A stretch of DNA of 64,000 bases, taken from NCBI RefSeq assembly GCF_033958435.1, contig NC_134161.1, positions 16,740,001 through 16,804,000 on the forward strand. The letters run 5' to 3'. Of the stretch, positions 36,238 through 49,078 are shown piece by piece; position 1 is the stretch's first letter, and the number at the start of each line of letters is the position of its first letter. Made by a program: the position numbers and the translations under genes. The notes under the pieces were generated by a model. That model was not told the DNA's origin and did not search any database. It was given only the letters and a program-made list of their open reading frames with translations. This stretch comes from Carettochelys insculpta (Eukaryota; Chordata; Testudines; Carettochelyidae).

Positions 36238-38369
36238 CAATGACATAAGTGGTCGTTGTATCTTCATGCCCAAAACTGGTATGGAGAATCCATCTTCTGC
36301 AGAGCCGCCTCACACCATCTTTTGCTTCCTACTGCCCTGGACAAGGTCTCCTTCCACTGCACATTTGGCCTCTGCTCTGAGACGGGCAGGTGGGACGGAC
36401 GCCTGCTCCCTCAGCCCCGCGCAGGAGGAGACACTCCAGCCCAGGGAGCCAGCAATTCAGACTGCGGTACTGGATCACTGGTGACCAGCGCTGACAGCTC
36501 CGGTACACTGCACCAGTTATTTGTAGCATAACGGGAGGACGTTGCCCCTACCGCCCAGCCCCTCACGGGGCTGCCTCTCCTCTGCACAGCAGCAGCCCTG
36601 CAAGAGAACAGGGCTGGAACTGGGGAGCGGGAGAGAGTCCAGCAGATGCAGGAGCTGCAGGTGTTCTGCCATGCAGCCCCCAGCCGAGTTACGTGTGCCG
36701 AGTACTGAAGGGGGACAGCCCGGGGCACATGGTCCCCTTTGCTAGCGAGCCCCCATATTGGGGGAGAAGTGTGTCACCCCTCCCCCAAGAGTTCCCATCA
36801 CAAAGAGGACATTTGCCACTGGTTCTCAGCACATTCCCCCAGCGCCTGCTTACGCCGAGGCCGAGTATCTCGGTGACTGCTCTGCGGGGCGGGTGGCCAG
36901 AAAGGAGCAGGGCCCCGAGCTCCAGCAGCTCCCCTCAACTGTGTCGGGATTCGGGGTGCTCCGCCCAGAGGAGGCAAGGCCTAGGGCCTGGCGGGTAGAC
37001 ACTGGAAACAGGCCCTGCTGCAGCAGCTCGCAGACACTTCAGCGTTGAACAGTGGAGAGCTCTTGGCCTCGTTCCCTGCCCCCAACATCCTTGTTGGCTC
37101 CGATTCAGCCTGTGCGCCCCACAAGGCTCCCACCAGGCCAGCTGCCCCACACGGCGTGGTGGAGACAGACCTGGGAGGCCCACGACTGCGTCGAGGGAGG
37201 AGGGAGTGAAGATGCTGGGTCCTGGGGCTCCTCCAGGGGTCCTGGTCCCTGATCAGCCTAGCGACACCACGGAACCACCATGCAGACTTGGGCAGGGGGA
37301 TCTCAGGTCCCAATGCAGCAGGAGCCCGCTGCCCAATTTACCACCCCCAGGAGCTTCCCCCACCCCACAAATGGGGGCAGTGCCACACGCGTGCAGGGGG
37401 AACAGACACGTCCAGGGACATTTTCAAGCCAGGAGCAGATGCTGCTTAGCCTGCAGCTCCCTTTGGCCCCTAAGGCTCAGGGCAACCAGTCATGTAAACC
37501 CATCGCACAAGGCACATTAAACGGGTCAGCTCAGGGGGCAATGAGAAACGGAGAAGGGACTCTCTAGGCAGGCGAGTTCAAACCCCACACCAGAGCCTTG
37601 AACCCTTCGGGCTACGCTGGGCCAGACTGGGGCAAGGGTTGCGTGTGTGGCGTCCAACGGGAAGGCTCATCTTTAGGGGGCTGTAAGCAGCATGAGCGCG
37701 CTCACAGCCAAGTCCGCCTGTCCTTTCTGTTCGAGACAAGCCAAGGAGACAGGAAGCTGTGAGGCTTATTCTGAAGCAGGGCCGCTAGCAGCCAGTCACT
37801 AGGACGTGCTTCTGAGCACCGACCAGACACGAGGGTGGGGGGCTCAGTGTTGGAAAGAGGAGCGCATGAGTCTGATGGGTGAAGGACCTGCAGAGGACCA
37901 TGTTGGGTGAGCTACAGATGCGACACTAGCATCTGAGTGCCCCACCGCTCAGCCTGGCTGGGGAACTACTCCATGTCCTCGGCTTCCTTTCCCCCAAGCT
38001 CATCCTCCCAGCTCAGCCACTTGTGTTCCTGCCTCACGCTAGTTTCACTTCTGCTACAGAGAACTGATTTACAGACATAGAGCAGAGCTCAAGGAAACTC
38101 TGCAAAGAGAAAGCAGGCGGGTGGGGGTAGGGGTGGAAGGCCAAGCAGCTCCTGATGGAGCACTCCTCTCTGGAGTTTGCTACCTCTGCTCACTATTCTA
38201 GATCTCAGCTCCTTGACAGGAAAGGGTGGAGGTCCCACCGTCTCCGGGACCCCTTTGGGGACGTTGCATCCAAGGTGTTCATGGTAATGAACACCCTCCA
38301 GAGTCAAGAAAACATCCATGACTCTTTCCACGCCTCTGCAAAGGCCAGCTGAAACTCTGGCCCACTACA

Positions 38370-38478
38370 TGTGGTTCAGGAACATCCAACACATATCAGG
38401 ACTGCCCTGCTTGCAGCAGGAGGTTGGACTTTATGACTTCCCAAGATCTCTTCCAACCCTACGATTCCAGGACACAGG
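38370..38478 (+). repeat. CR1 3'-terminal fragment
   Basis: AGGAGGTTGGACTTTATGAC and CTCTTCCAACCCTACGATTC, a CR1 3' end of a second subtype, closer to the bird-like sequence. Confidence 0.75.
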
Positions 38479-39659
38479 GCAGAAAGATCTGCAAGGGAAC
38501 TACAGGCCTGTGTTGAGAATCTCTCCAGTCAGTCATTCAAGCCCCTCTCAAAAAGCCTGACGCAGCCGGTGCAGACAAAGGAGATGCAGGTTCCGAGTCT
38601 GCTGGGAAAAGAAGGAACTAGAACTAATACGCTTTAGGACCAAACCCATCCCATTTCTCCCCTGGAGGAGCCACATTCACAAGTGAAGGAGACACCAGAA
38701 CTCTACAAACCCTGTGTGCAAACACCAGCCTGGGAACCCCCCTCTGTAATGAATCACTAATAAAACCCACCACCCTACTCCCCTGTCACACTGTGCGTCC
38801 AGGTCGCTCAGGAGTAGAGTGCATGTGGCCACAATCATTCCCAGTGGCAGGGAAGCATCAGAAACAGCTGCACTGTGGTTTGGGTAGGCGTGGACCCAAA
38901 GCCCAGCAGAAAGCTTTGCACTTGCTCCGTCTGGTTTTAGAGCAGGTCTCCATAGCAGTGAGCCCAGCCAAAGCGATCCATCATTACAAGCGTACTGTAA
39001 GCATGCACTGCAGATGCCACATGCAACAGCCAGACAAGTGCTCATCTCCAGAGTGGAAAACTCCTCCCTCCTCAGTACTGAAACCAGATGGCCCTACTAT
39101 TGCAGTCGAACTCAAGTTCAAACCACCTGAGGATTGGAGAGTGTTTGTAGCTCTGAAATGCACATAACTGAACAAAATTAGAGTTGTTTTCAGCCATTCA
39201 CATTTGAACATTGACTTACTGCAGCTTTCAAACTTTAATGTGCAGAAGGAGAAGGCTGCTTTCCTTTTTCAGCTGTTCCCATTGGGCACAGCACTGTACC
39301 AGCTTTGCATTTGGTTTATTTTTTGTCCCAGCTGTTGCCGGATTGCGTACTCCCAGCTCCAAATGAGCTATGGGGTTGACCAGTCAGTTCATAACTCTGA
39401 GGTTCTACTACAGAACCCTAATAAGTTAGATCTTGTACTTGGAGGAGAAGCAAGACTCCAAAAGACAGGTATTAGCTGCCTAAGGTTCCTCGTGCAGATA
39501 GGAAAACACTGCAAAGCCTCTCTTACATACACCTAACTCTAACAACTGTAACTCAGATGCACAAGTCACAGCCTGGCTAACTTGCTGTTTTAGAAGACCA
39601 ACCTACACACTTCCAACTGTTTTACCTAGATCAAAATAGAAGCCCCGCACGAGTTTGGG

Positions 39660-39968
39660 ACAGGTTGATCCTCTCTAGTCCAGCACCCTTGGGACCTAAC
39701 TGGTGCTGGACCATGGAGGTCATTATTGGCTAGCACTTTACCAACACTTCCAGTGCTCACTGGGCTCTGAGGAGACATTCAGGGGTAAATTACAGCTAAA
39801 CAGCAGCACAGAGCTCCGAGAGCCAGGACTGGTGGCTGGAAACAAACTTTATGGGATCGTAGGGAGCTTGGCCACATGCATGCTAAGTGTCCGGGAGGCT
39901 AATGTCATTCCAGATTATGGATGCAGATGGGCAAGGGAGTGCCAGATTAGAGAGGTTCAACCCATATT
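39660..39968 (+). repeat. ITR element, family A, best copy
   Basis: The left end (GTTGATCCTCTCTAGTCCAGC less its last base) and the inverse of the right end (GTTGAACCTCTCTAATCTGG) match at most positions, so this is an inverted-terminal-repeat element of about 310 bp with no coding capacity. Confidence 0.82.
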
Positions 39969-40739
39969 TTGTTTGAAGAGCTCAGTTTTGGATTTGTTTT
40001 TAATCTCACTAAAGTTTCTGGCCTCACGGCAATGGCATTCCACTGGTTAGTGGTGCATCGTACGAAAGCATATTCCTTTCATCAGTTCTGAATTTGTCAC
40101 CCTTGTTCCTGATTTCAGGACAGGGCAAACCAGAGCTCCCTGCCCAGCTACCTTCTCTTGGTCACTGCTCATTTTTCACCATGTCTCCTCTTATCCCCTT
40201 TCTGGGGAGAAACAGGCATTTCAATCTCCTCATACAAACAGGTCTTTCCCCAGGAAAATGGTAGTACTTGTTGGCTCCTCTAAACCCCCTCTAATTCTGC
40301 ACTATCTGTTTTGAGATGCAGTGACCAGTGTTGCACGCAGTTCCCAGATGGTGCCACAGGACTGATTTACAGAAGGGCATCGCAATAAGTTTGATATTAT
40401 TCTCCATCCTATCGCTTAGGCGACACAAGATCCTGTTTGCTTTATTGATGCCAGTTTCTCCCTGAGCAGAAGTCTCCATTGAGCTGTCCTAAATGACACA
40501 CACGTCCGTTTCCTGAATCAATACAGCTACATAAAATAAAAAAGTGTACAGTTTATTTTTTCCTTCCAATACACATTACATTGCATTTATCAAGGGAATG
40601 GGCATCATGGTTCATTAGGTCCCCCTATCTAACCCTACAGTTCTCCTGGGAATAGACTAATCTAAGCTCAAGCCATTTGTAGATTTTGCTTCCTCATCCG
40701 TCCCTCCCCATTGCCACAACATTTATTCTCTTACTCACA

Positions 40740-41110
40740 AGCTACAGACATTCATGAACAGATGCCTGAGGTCCATCCTGCCTTTGCATCCAATGGCAAC
40801 ACTTGGTCACAAATGAGGAGCTTCAGAACAGAGCAAGACAAGAACCACTGGACATTCAAATCAAGAGAAGAAAGTGGGGAGGGCTAGGCCAAACTCTCAG
40901 GAAACCTCATCCACCATAGTCCATCACAGTCTCCAATGGAACCCACAAAAGAGGAAGACCTCAAACGACATGGAGAAGATCTACTGAGACTGAAGGACAA
41001 CAACTGGGGCACTCCTGGGATCAGCTAGAAGTATTGTCCTGAGAGAGTGAAGTGGAGGAGACCTGTAGATGACCTGTGCTCCACCTGGAGTACAAGGGTT
41101 TAAAGTCAAG
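40740..41110 (+). pseudogene. non-LTR retrotransposon ORF2 C-terminus, decayed
   Basis: Conceptual translation gives GGLGQTLRKP and, 20 residues on, NGTHKRGRPQTTWRRSTETE, then a WDQLEV-like block. This is the post-RT region of RTE-like/other LINE proteins of the type (G-H-RK)...(NP-GKRRRGRP-TTWRR). Several stops and frameshifts. Intron 1. Confidence 0.7.
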
Positions 41111-41449
41111 TCACACACAGAACATTAAGCCTGCTAAATCGTAACACTCAAATGTTGGGAAATACTAGAATTCGGGATCCTGATCCAATCTTAATTTAGG
41201 CCTCCAGCACGTCTACACTGTGGGACAGTCTTCAGTTAGAATGAACTGGTGACAACCATTTCTCTCCACTGGAGCTCAGGGAGCGGTGACGGGTAACTGC
41301 TCCTGCTCACCAAAGGAGGGATCCCACAAGGCCCATACTATTCCTGCCCCACTCAAGAGCTACACACAACCACGGAGACACCAGGACACTCGGCTACCTC
41401 TCGTTTCCATCCGAGGAAACCCCCACCGCTACCACAACGTCCCAGCCGG

Positions 41450-41556
41450 GCAAAGCCCTGGCTGGGATGAGTAAGTTGGGGTTGGTCCTGCTTGGAGCAG
41501 GGAGCTGGACCAATGGCCTCCTGAGGTCCCTTCCAGCCCTAGGAAGTCTTGGGGCC
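41450..41556 (+). repeat. CR1 3'-terminal fragment
   Basis: AAGCCCTGGCTGGGATGAGT and GGTCCTGCTTGGAGCAGGGA, the same CR1 subtype as at 20.9 and 22.0 kb. Confidence 0.85.
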
Positions 41557-43007
41557 TGTCAAGTGAGCAGGCAGCACCAGCTTCCAAAACTAATTTACGA
41601 ACTGACACAGAGTTCTGTGCATTTTCCACCACCAACAGGGGCCCAAGTGATGTTACTTTAACTCTCGGAGTCTCCCTGGGGCAACGGGGACTGACTGAAC
41701 AATGACACTGGGAAGCGGGGGAAGAGACTGGCACTCAAGTGGGGAGACTAGGGCTGGCTGGTCAAGGAGACTGGGACTTGGATGAGAAGCCTGAGGAGTG
41801 GAGACTGGGACAGGACAGACAAGGAGAATAGAAGTGGAGATGAGACAAGCTGGGGTGGACAGGGCAGAAGAGTCCCTGCTCAAAAAGCACACCTGCCCTC
41901 CAGAGCCAGGCAGAGGTCATGAGACTCCCACGTCACCAGCTCTCTGCAGTCAGCTGCCCTCTGTGTACCTCATCCCCCTCTAATGTAAAGCCACATACAA
42001 GACTCACTATCAATTACTTCACTAGCTTATGGGGCAGAGACCTGTCCAACGCAGCTAAAGGTTCCAGCTCTGCTGCTATGCCAAGTTCGTGGATAATGCT
42101 GGGATTTGTTTTTTCGCTGTACTTTTTTAAACATTTAGAATCTTCCTGGGCACCTGACTCCAGGATGGCAACCACTTCAAAATTCACGTTTCCCAGCACT
42201 GAAGGACAAATGGGCTCATGGGACCATCTAGTTTGTTCTGTTTCTCAGGCCTTTAAATGTCCACCCAGACACTCCTGCGTCAACACCAGAGACTTTAAAC
42301 AAAAATGTTTTGGTTCTCAGAAACCTAAACTGTGGGCCACAGGAAGCCAAGGCACTAGCAATGCCAGAGGTTCCTGCAGGGCAGGCATCCAGCTAGGTGA
42401 GATCTTCCCACATGCTCCCAGCAGACAAGCCATATGTGATGGACGGGAAAGTGAAAAACCCAAGTCCCCACCAAAGGAAGAGGAGCCAACTTCCCCTCCA
42501 AAAGACAGCATAGGAAGCAAGTACTCAGCTGCCTCTGTGGCACTCTAGCCCTTGCAACAGTTGGTTCAATGCCAGAAAATTACAGGACCATGTTATTTTT
42601 CCGCTGCCAAATCAATAAGGCTCCACTCTATTTTACAGAGACTTTGTCTGTGCAAACAGATTTGACTGAATCTGGTGTTGAAATGACAGTTTAGCCTAGA
42701 AGGAAAGATCTCACCTGATAATTTGATGTTAAACAGTACTTCTCGGTGCTTTGGACAAAAGAATCTTATATCTCTGGATACCAAGTAATACTAACTGGAA
42801 TTTGAAGTCAAGACCCCTGCTGTACCATCCCTGGAGCAATGAGCAAGTTTACTTTGGAGTGAGGGTAAGAAAAGAGGAGAAGATGAATTGAAGATGGACT
42901 TGGGTGGTCAGCATGGAACCTGAGACACAAAAGTGGAACACTGCACTGTCCCACCCTGGCATGGATAGTAGCATAGTAATGTAAAGTTACAACAGGGGGC
43001 AAGTGGC

Positions 43008-43043
43008 ATTTGCAATCCCTTTTCTAGCTGAGCTCCTGACCAG
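43008..43043 (+). repeat. short duplicated segment, copy 1
   Basis: TTGCAATCCCTTTTCTAGCT followed by GAGCTCCTGACCAG; the second copy is at 44962-44996. Probably two pieces of one old dispersed repeat. Confidence 0.7.
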
Positions 43044-44889
43044 CTAGATTTCCAGCTGACTGTATCCCTTTCCCTTCTACCTGGCCCCAAGCAGCAGGCA
43101 TCTGAGCAGACAAGAGAAGCAGCTCAGGCTTCACTGTTTACTAGTTTGAATCCAGCGGGGCATGTGGTGGCTGGCCTCCCTGGTCAAAGGAACAGCAGCC
43201 TCTCGTCTGCCCTGCTCAGAGAGGGGCCAGTCAGTTTAACATTCAGGTGCATGCTTGCCAGTGTAATATGCACGAACTCCCACCCACCCAGGTACCTGTC
43301 CAGTGCTCCCCATATAAAGCAAGCGAGCACCAAGCCCAGGCAAGACAGCTCTGCGATCCTCCTTTCCCTTCTGTCTCCAGATTCACAAACCGTGCCATGT
43401 CCCCCACGGACACCCAGAATGACGTAAGGCCAGACGTAGGCAGCCTTACTCTTCGCGTAGCTCTTTCATGGCTCTCGTGTTCTCAAAGGACACGTCGACC
43501 CTGAGGCTGGGAAGGTGCAGCCCCCCGCAAGTGCAGACAAATGCACTAAGCTCTGCTTGTGCCAGCAAGCTAAAAATAGCAACGTGGCTGCAGTGACATG
43601 AGTGGTGGCCACCCACATCCCATTGCACCTGGCCTGCGGACACATGCAGGCATCTAGCACACTTGATTGAAGGGAAGGATCCTGGTCAATCGGCTGTACA
43701 AAGACAGCTGCTCAATCAGAGTGGAACAAAACTTTAAGCATGGTAGGAAGGCTGTGCCCAGAGCAGCCACCCTGCTGTCCTGCCCCTAGAACCAGCTCTG
43801 TGGGTAGGTTCACTTTGTCCTCTGGCCAGAGGATTTTGTTCCCCTCCCTCTAGCCCAGATGCCCCTTTCTAAACTCAGAGCCACACTGTCCCAGGCTCCG
43901 AGTGCCGCTACGCCAGCCCCACCCCACCCTTTCATTTGCCTTCTCACGCTGAAGACAAAGCGGGTACTACGCCTGAGCGCTGCCTCCCCACTCTCCCCTC
44001 CGCTACTGGCTCAGGCGCACACACTGCAGCTACCTACCACAGCCAGCACCAGCACTGCAGCAACAAGGGGAGAGGGTAAGAGAAAACCTCCTGGGTTACT
44101 CCCCACAACCATTGCCACTTCAAGGGACTGTACCGTGTGCACGAGGATGCGCTCAGCGTGACCAATATTCTTTTCTTCATTTCAGCCTGGCTCACCTGCC
44201 TCTCACCGTGCGGGAATGTCAAATCTGCCGCCGGGGAAGAACGACCTCCGGCCCCAGGACATACATAAGCCAGCTCCGCTGCATGAGTTGCGTGCTTGGG
44301 GCATCCTCTGCTTTTTCTTTCAGTACAGGCTGGTGTGTACGGCACACACCACACTCAGTGTCGCTGCGGTGCTGACCGTCTCCATGAATTCATTAAAACA
44401 CATGAGGAGCTCTATCACTAGGTGGGTTAAAAACACACTGAGTGAATGTAATTAATCTTGACCTTCCTAGCAAGTCAGCGAGTAACCATCCAACGGTGGG
44501 ACATGGACCCGTCACACGCAGCTGAATGGTGTTCTGCGGCACTCGGGGGTTCCACGGTGTGCAAACAAGGGTTCCACAAGAGAACTCCTCTGCCCCGCTG
44601 CTGGTGGAACAGCAGAACTAAATTTAACTGGTTTAATGGCCGGCAGGGAGGCTGAAGGGATCTGGGCATTAAACCACCTCGGTTTAATTCCATTATCTCA
44701 GTGGGGGCAGAGCAGAGAGCTGCAAGCAGCCCCTCACTTGCCCTGCTACCCAAGCAGCCACACCCCTCCAGTGAGCATGGCTCTGCTCACACCACCCACC
44801 GCCCCCAGAACACCTCCACACCAGCTGTCTTTCTGCTGGGCACATGTGGTTGCCTGGTGTATGCTCCCCAGCCAGTACCGTGGACAGGT

Positions 44890-45085
44890 TAGCCCTGGGG
44901 GTGGTTTGAGGCTGAGAGGAGTTAAGCCTGGTGGTGGGGTTGGGGGCTGAGAGGTATCACACTTGCAATCCCTTTTCTAGCTGAGCTCATGACCAGATGT
45001 TTGGGGCAGATTTGGGGCTGAGGCAGGTTAAGCCTGGAGATGGGGAGGTGGGTTTGGGGGCCGAGGGGCATAGAGCCTGGGAACA
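44890..45085 (+). repeat. degenerate G-rich tandem repeat
   Basis: Imperfect repeats of a unit around GGCTGAGAGGAGTTAAGCCT, three to four copies, interrupted by the short duplicated segment at 44962-44996. Confidence 0.6.
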
Positions 45086-45855
45086 GTGTTCTGCAAAATT
45101 CTTCTCAAGTTTCAAAGGGTTCCATGGCCAAACCTAGCTGGGAAGCCCCGGCCTAATGCATACAAATTGATTGATTGCATACACCGGATTGAAACCCAGC
45201 ATGAGAGTCCAGCACACCTGAGAGTCAGACTGTAAGGCCAGAAGAGACCTCTGATCATCCATTGTGGAGGGGTTTAACAGCAGCCACAGAGTTTCCTTTC
45301 ATTATTCCTTTTGGAGGAGAACAGACCAGGAGAAACACCACCCACCCACCCACTCTCTCTAAATTGCCAGTGTCCCCCATACCACTGGAGCAAGTTAATT
45401 ACCCTTAGTGTGGAAAAATGTGCACTTCCTTTTCCGTTTGAATCTGCCCAGCTTAAGCTTCCAGCACCTGGTGCACATTAGACCTCTCTCTCTGCTAGAC
45501 CAAACAGGCCATTACCAAAGACACCTACCCCTCACAATCACCCCTTAAGCCCGCTCTCTGTCAGACCACAGGAGCCCCACCCCACCCTTTCATTTGCCCT
45601 CTCATGTTGAAGCAGGTGAAGGAAGGTACTAGTTCTCCCGTCAGACTGAAGGGTACCATAGTAAGGCAGTTTTTCTAACCCTTTAATCAGTCGTGTCTCT
45701 GAACCCTCTCCGACCGATTTGGCTTCCATCTTGAGCTGTTGACTCTAGACCCAGACAGCATTCTGGGAACAGTCACACCTGTGTCAAAAACCGAGATGTG
45801 TCCTTTCTTCCTACAGCTCTGCAGTTTAAACACCAAAAGGAACTTTTCAGAGTCA

Positions 45856-45879
45856 GAAAAAAAAAAAAAAAAAAAAAAA
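45856..45879 (+). repeat. poly(A) tract
   Basis: About 22 consecutive A residues after TCAG. No clear retrogene or SINE body is recognised upstream. Confidence 0.9.
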
Positions 45880-46831
45880 GTTGCCCAAAAGCGTGTTGCT
45901 ACTGCCCAGCTAACGTCGGCACCATCCAAACGGCATCATGGAGAGTTACTACTTGAAGGCTCGCCCAAGCGCAGTGTTTGAGACTTGTGGAGGGCACTCC
46001 TTGGCAACAGGTTTGGCTTGACAACATTTGTACGACTTAGCTATGAAAGCCTGTGATGGGTACATGTCCCACAGTCAGGTGGCTACTCGCTGATTGCTTG
46101 GTAGGCCAAGACAGACTACTCATCACCTCCTCATGTGTATTAATGTGACACCATTGCCACCTTCCAGGCAGCAAGGGGAGCTGAATGAGTAACTGGGTTC
46201 TGGCAAGTGAACCAGAATGCCAAACCCAAAGCCAAGCACCATTCTGGAGTGGAGTAATCAAACCCTTTCTTTCAAAACGGTCAAACCTTCTGCCATTTCT
46301 GAGTTCCACCTGCCCCAAACCACTAGCTGACTGCAACCCAAATTCACAAAGCCTTGTGTGGCCCTGAAAAGTGCATTTTTAAGCTAATTTATCAAAAGAT
46401 TTTCCCCAGAGGACCAGGCAGGTTCAGTATTAAGTCCTGGTCCATCAAGCTTGAATGAAGACAACCAGTTCAGAGGCACAGACAACCACTGTGACACCAC
46501 ACACCTGGTATGGTGAAGCAAAGGTGAAAAACTCAGAAGCTCCTATCTATACCAGTGTTTCCCAAATGGTGTTCCCTGGAACCCAGGGCTCTGCAAAGAG
46601 AAAACAAGGGTTCCACTGTAAGTCACTGATCTGCACAATAAACCATTAACACACCACGTAAATTTGTACCATGTCTATATGACTCTGATGGACGTTAGAC
46701 CACCACACTAGGTGCTTACCTCTATCTTTGCTTTCTAAAGGACATTACACACATCATACACCTGATTTCCTAACCATACAGATGCCACTGTGATGGGCAC
46801 ACTGAAAAGGTCTATAGAGAGGAAGCCGTGC

Positions 46832-47036
46832 TAGTCTATACACTATCAAAACAAAAAGCAGTCAAGTAGCACTTTAAAGACTAGCAAAATAGTTTATTAG
46901 GTGAGCTTTCGTGGGACAGACCCACTTCTTCAGACCAGAACAGACTCAATATTTAAGGCACAGAGAACCAAAACCAGTAAGCAAGGAGGACAAATCAGAA
47001 AAAGATAATCAAGGTAAGCAAATCAGAGAGTCAAGG
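46832..47036 (-). repeat. Penelope-like 3' tail, family 2, left arm of inverted pair
   Basis: GAAGCCGTGCTAGTCTATAC then CAGTCAAGTAGCACTTTAAA, TCGTGGGACAGACCCACTTC and so on, antisense to the right arm at 47060-47275. Also found at 56990-57200. Confidence 0.8.
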
Positions 47037-47059
47037 TTACTTGGCTCAATCTAATTCTT

Positions 47060-47275
47060 GACCTTCTCCCACACCCCTCCACTCTCTGATTTGCTCACCT
47101 TGATTATCTTTTTCTGATTTGTCCTCCTTGCTTACTGGTTTTGGTTCTCTGTGCCTTAAATACTGAGTCTGTTCTGGTCTGGCTGTGGTCTGAAGAAGTG
47201 GGTCTGTCCCACGAAAGCTCATCTAATAAACTATTTTGCTAGTCTTTAAAGTGTTACTTGACTGCTTTTTGTTTT
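47060..47275 (+). repeat. Penelope-like 3' tail, family 2, right arm of inverted pair
   Basis: Sense copy containing CTGATTTGCTCACCTTGATT, GAAGTGGGTCTGTCCCACGA and TGACTGCTTTTTGTTTTG. With 46832-47036 it forms an inverted repeat of about 200-bp arms with a short spacer. Confidence 0.8.
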
Positions 47276-48305
47276 GCAAAGGTCTACTGTTTCTTTAAAA
47301 TTGCCGCAAGAAGTCAAGCCAGGTCAGGTGAGATGAGGGGTGGGGTAGAAACTTTAACCAAAAGCAGAGCCAGACAAAGTTTCTTCAGGAACAATGTGTT
47401 CCTTTATTCACCTGGTTCAGTGCCAGAAGAAAGCAGTACTTTCCACAATTCTTCAGCAATCTCATGTCTATCATGTGACCACTTTAGAGGGGAGGCACAA
47501 GCCACTATCCTTCTGGAAGTGATGACTCAGTCTTTATGCTAACAGCCGCAATAGGAACTGAAAGGTTTCAAGCCTTCCCTGTGCTGGAGAGGCTCTAGGA
47601 TGGTCTGGGTTAACACCAGGGTGTCAGGGGGTTCTCTAGACTAACCCTCCTGGGATCCCCACGGCCTCTGCCCCCCAGGCTGCTTTGAGAGTTCATCAAA
47701 GTGCCGAGCCTTCCATGGGGCCCACCTGCAGCTCGAGAAAGAGACAAAATCAGCACTGGACTGTAAAAAGAGGCACCTGAAGCTCTGTGAACGATCTGTT
47801 GGTGGGAACCAGATTTCTCCTGTCTGGCTCTAGAGGAGCCTTCCCCTGCCCAGCCACATAGGGAAATGAGTCACAGACAGCCGTTCTACCCCTGTAGAGC
47901 CCCATAATCCTCTCACTCCAGAGCAGGGCAGACTGAAGCCCCCCCAGAGCCCAACGTGGAGGTCAGCAAAGCCCTGAGAATTCTTCATGCCCTGGAATGC
48001 AAGTCAGCAGACTAACCAGACAGCATCTTCCCAAGCAGCATGGCACAGCAAAGCCAGGCGGTGGGGGGGCGGGACCTCACTCGTAGTCAAAGCGGAGAGG
48101 CCGAGGCAGGATACAAGAGGTTACAGGAAGGGTGAACGCTGTAGATGAACTGAATTTCCTTTTCAGTGACTGCAAAGCCCAGATAGCATCACTCCCATGA
48201 TTTAGCTGATACAGAAGCAGATTGTCTCCAGTACGCCTGGTGCTTTACAAGGGTGTATCAAGTGACAGGCTTCCAAAAAGCACAGGCATGAACTGCAGCG
48301 ACACA

Positions 48306-49078
48306 ATCTACAGGCGATCCCTGACTTACGAACACATCGACTTATGACCAGTCATACTTACGACCAACCTCCAGCTCACCCCCACCCCCGCATGCCCCAG
48401 CCCACCTCCCCTACATTTCTGGGGCTCCCCTCCAACCCTCATGGACCCAGCTCCAATCCCCATGCCCCAACCCACAAACCTGTACATCCAGGCCTCAAAC
48501 CCCCCACCACCCAGACCCAAACTCCCAACCCCCATGTGGCCCCAGGTCACTCCCCCCCGCCCCCCCCCCGCATGGCTGGCTCAGCACACGCAGGGCTCCA
48601 ATCTGCCCCCCACTCAAGCACCCCCATTTACTCTCTCTACTGCCTGGCTCAAACCCCAGCAGCCCCAGTGCACCGTCCCCCCCATGCCTGGGGCTCTGAC
48701 TTCAGTCCATGCCTAGGGCTCCTGCTCCCAGCCCCTGGTGGGGCTCCAGCCCCCCTCCACTCAACCACCCTCTTCTGGTGCACCCCCCGTTAAACCCCCC
48801 TGGCCAGGCTCAACCCCTGCCCAAACCCCCTGCAAGCCCCTGCTCAACTGCACCCTCCCACCACCCCGCCACCCTAACCCCACCCCAGGCTTAACCCCTG
48901 GCCCCCTCCCGGGGCCCCAACCCAAGCCCTCCCCAATTTCCACGAAATTCAAGGTACGTGAGGGCTGCCTGGAGCACAACCCTTGCGGGATTACACTACA
49001 AGCGTATTTCCGACTGACGACCAAACCAGTTACCACCAGGTGCTCGGAACGCAATCCGTCCGTAAGCTGGGGACTATG
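48306..49078. repeat. ITR element with C-rich filler (family B)
   Basis: Left end GCGATCCCTGACTTACGAAC and the inverse of the right end (AGTCCCCAGCTTACGGAC) are imperfect inverted repeats. Inside lies 500 bp of C-rich sequence (CCCCAGCCCACCTCCCC type), so either the element carries a low-complexity core or a minisatellite grew inside it. Confidence 0.65.

Noticed and set aside
40000..40700. Possible ancient LINE in antisense
   Set aside because: The texture suggests an old repeat but I could not identify any diagnostic block, so I did not list it.
45739..45981. Poly(A) at 45856-45879 as the tail of a processed pseudogene
   Set aside because: The upstream sequence has no recognisable mRNA-like coding sequence and no polyadenylation signal at the expected distance.
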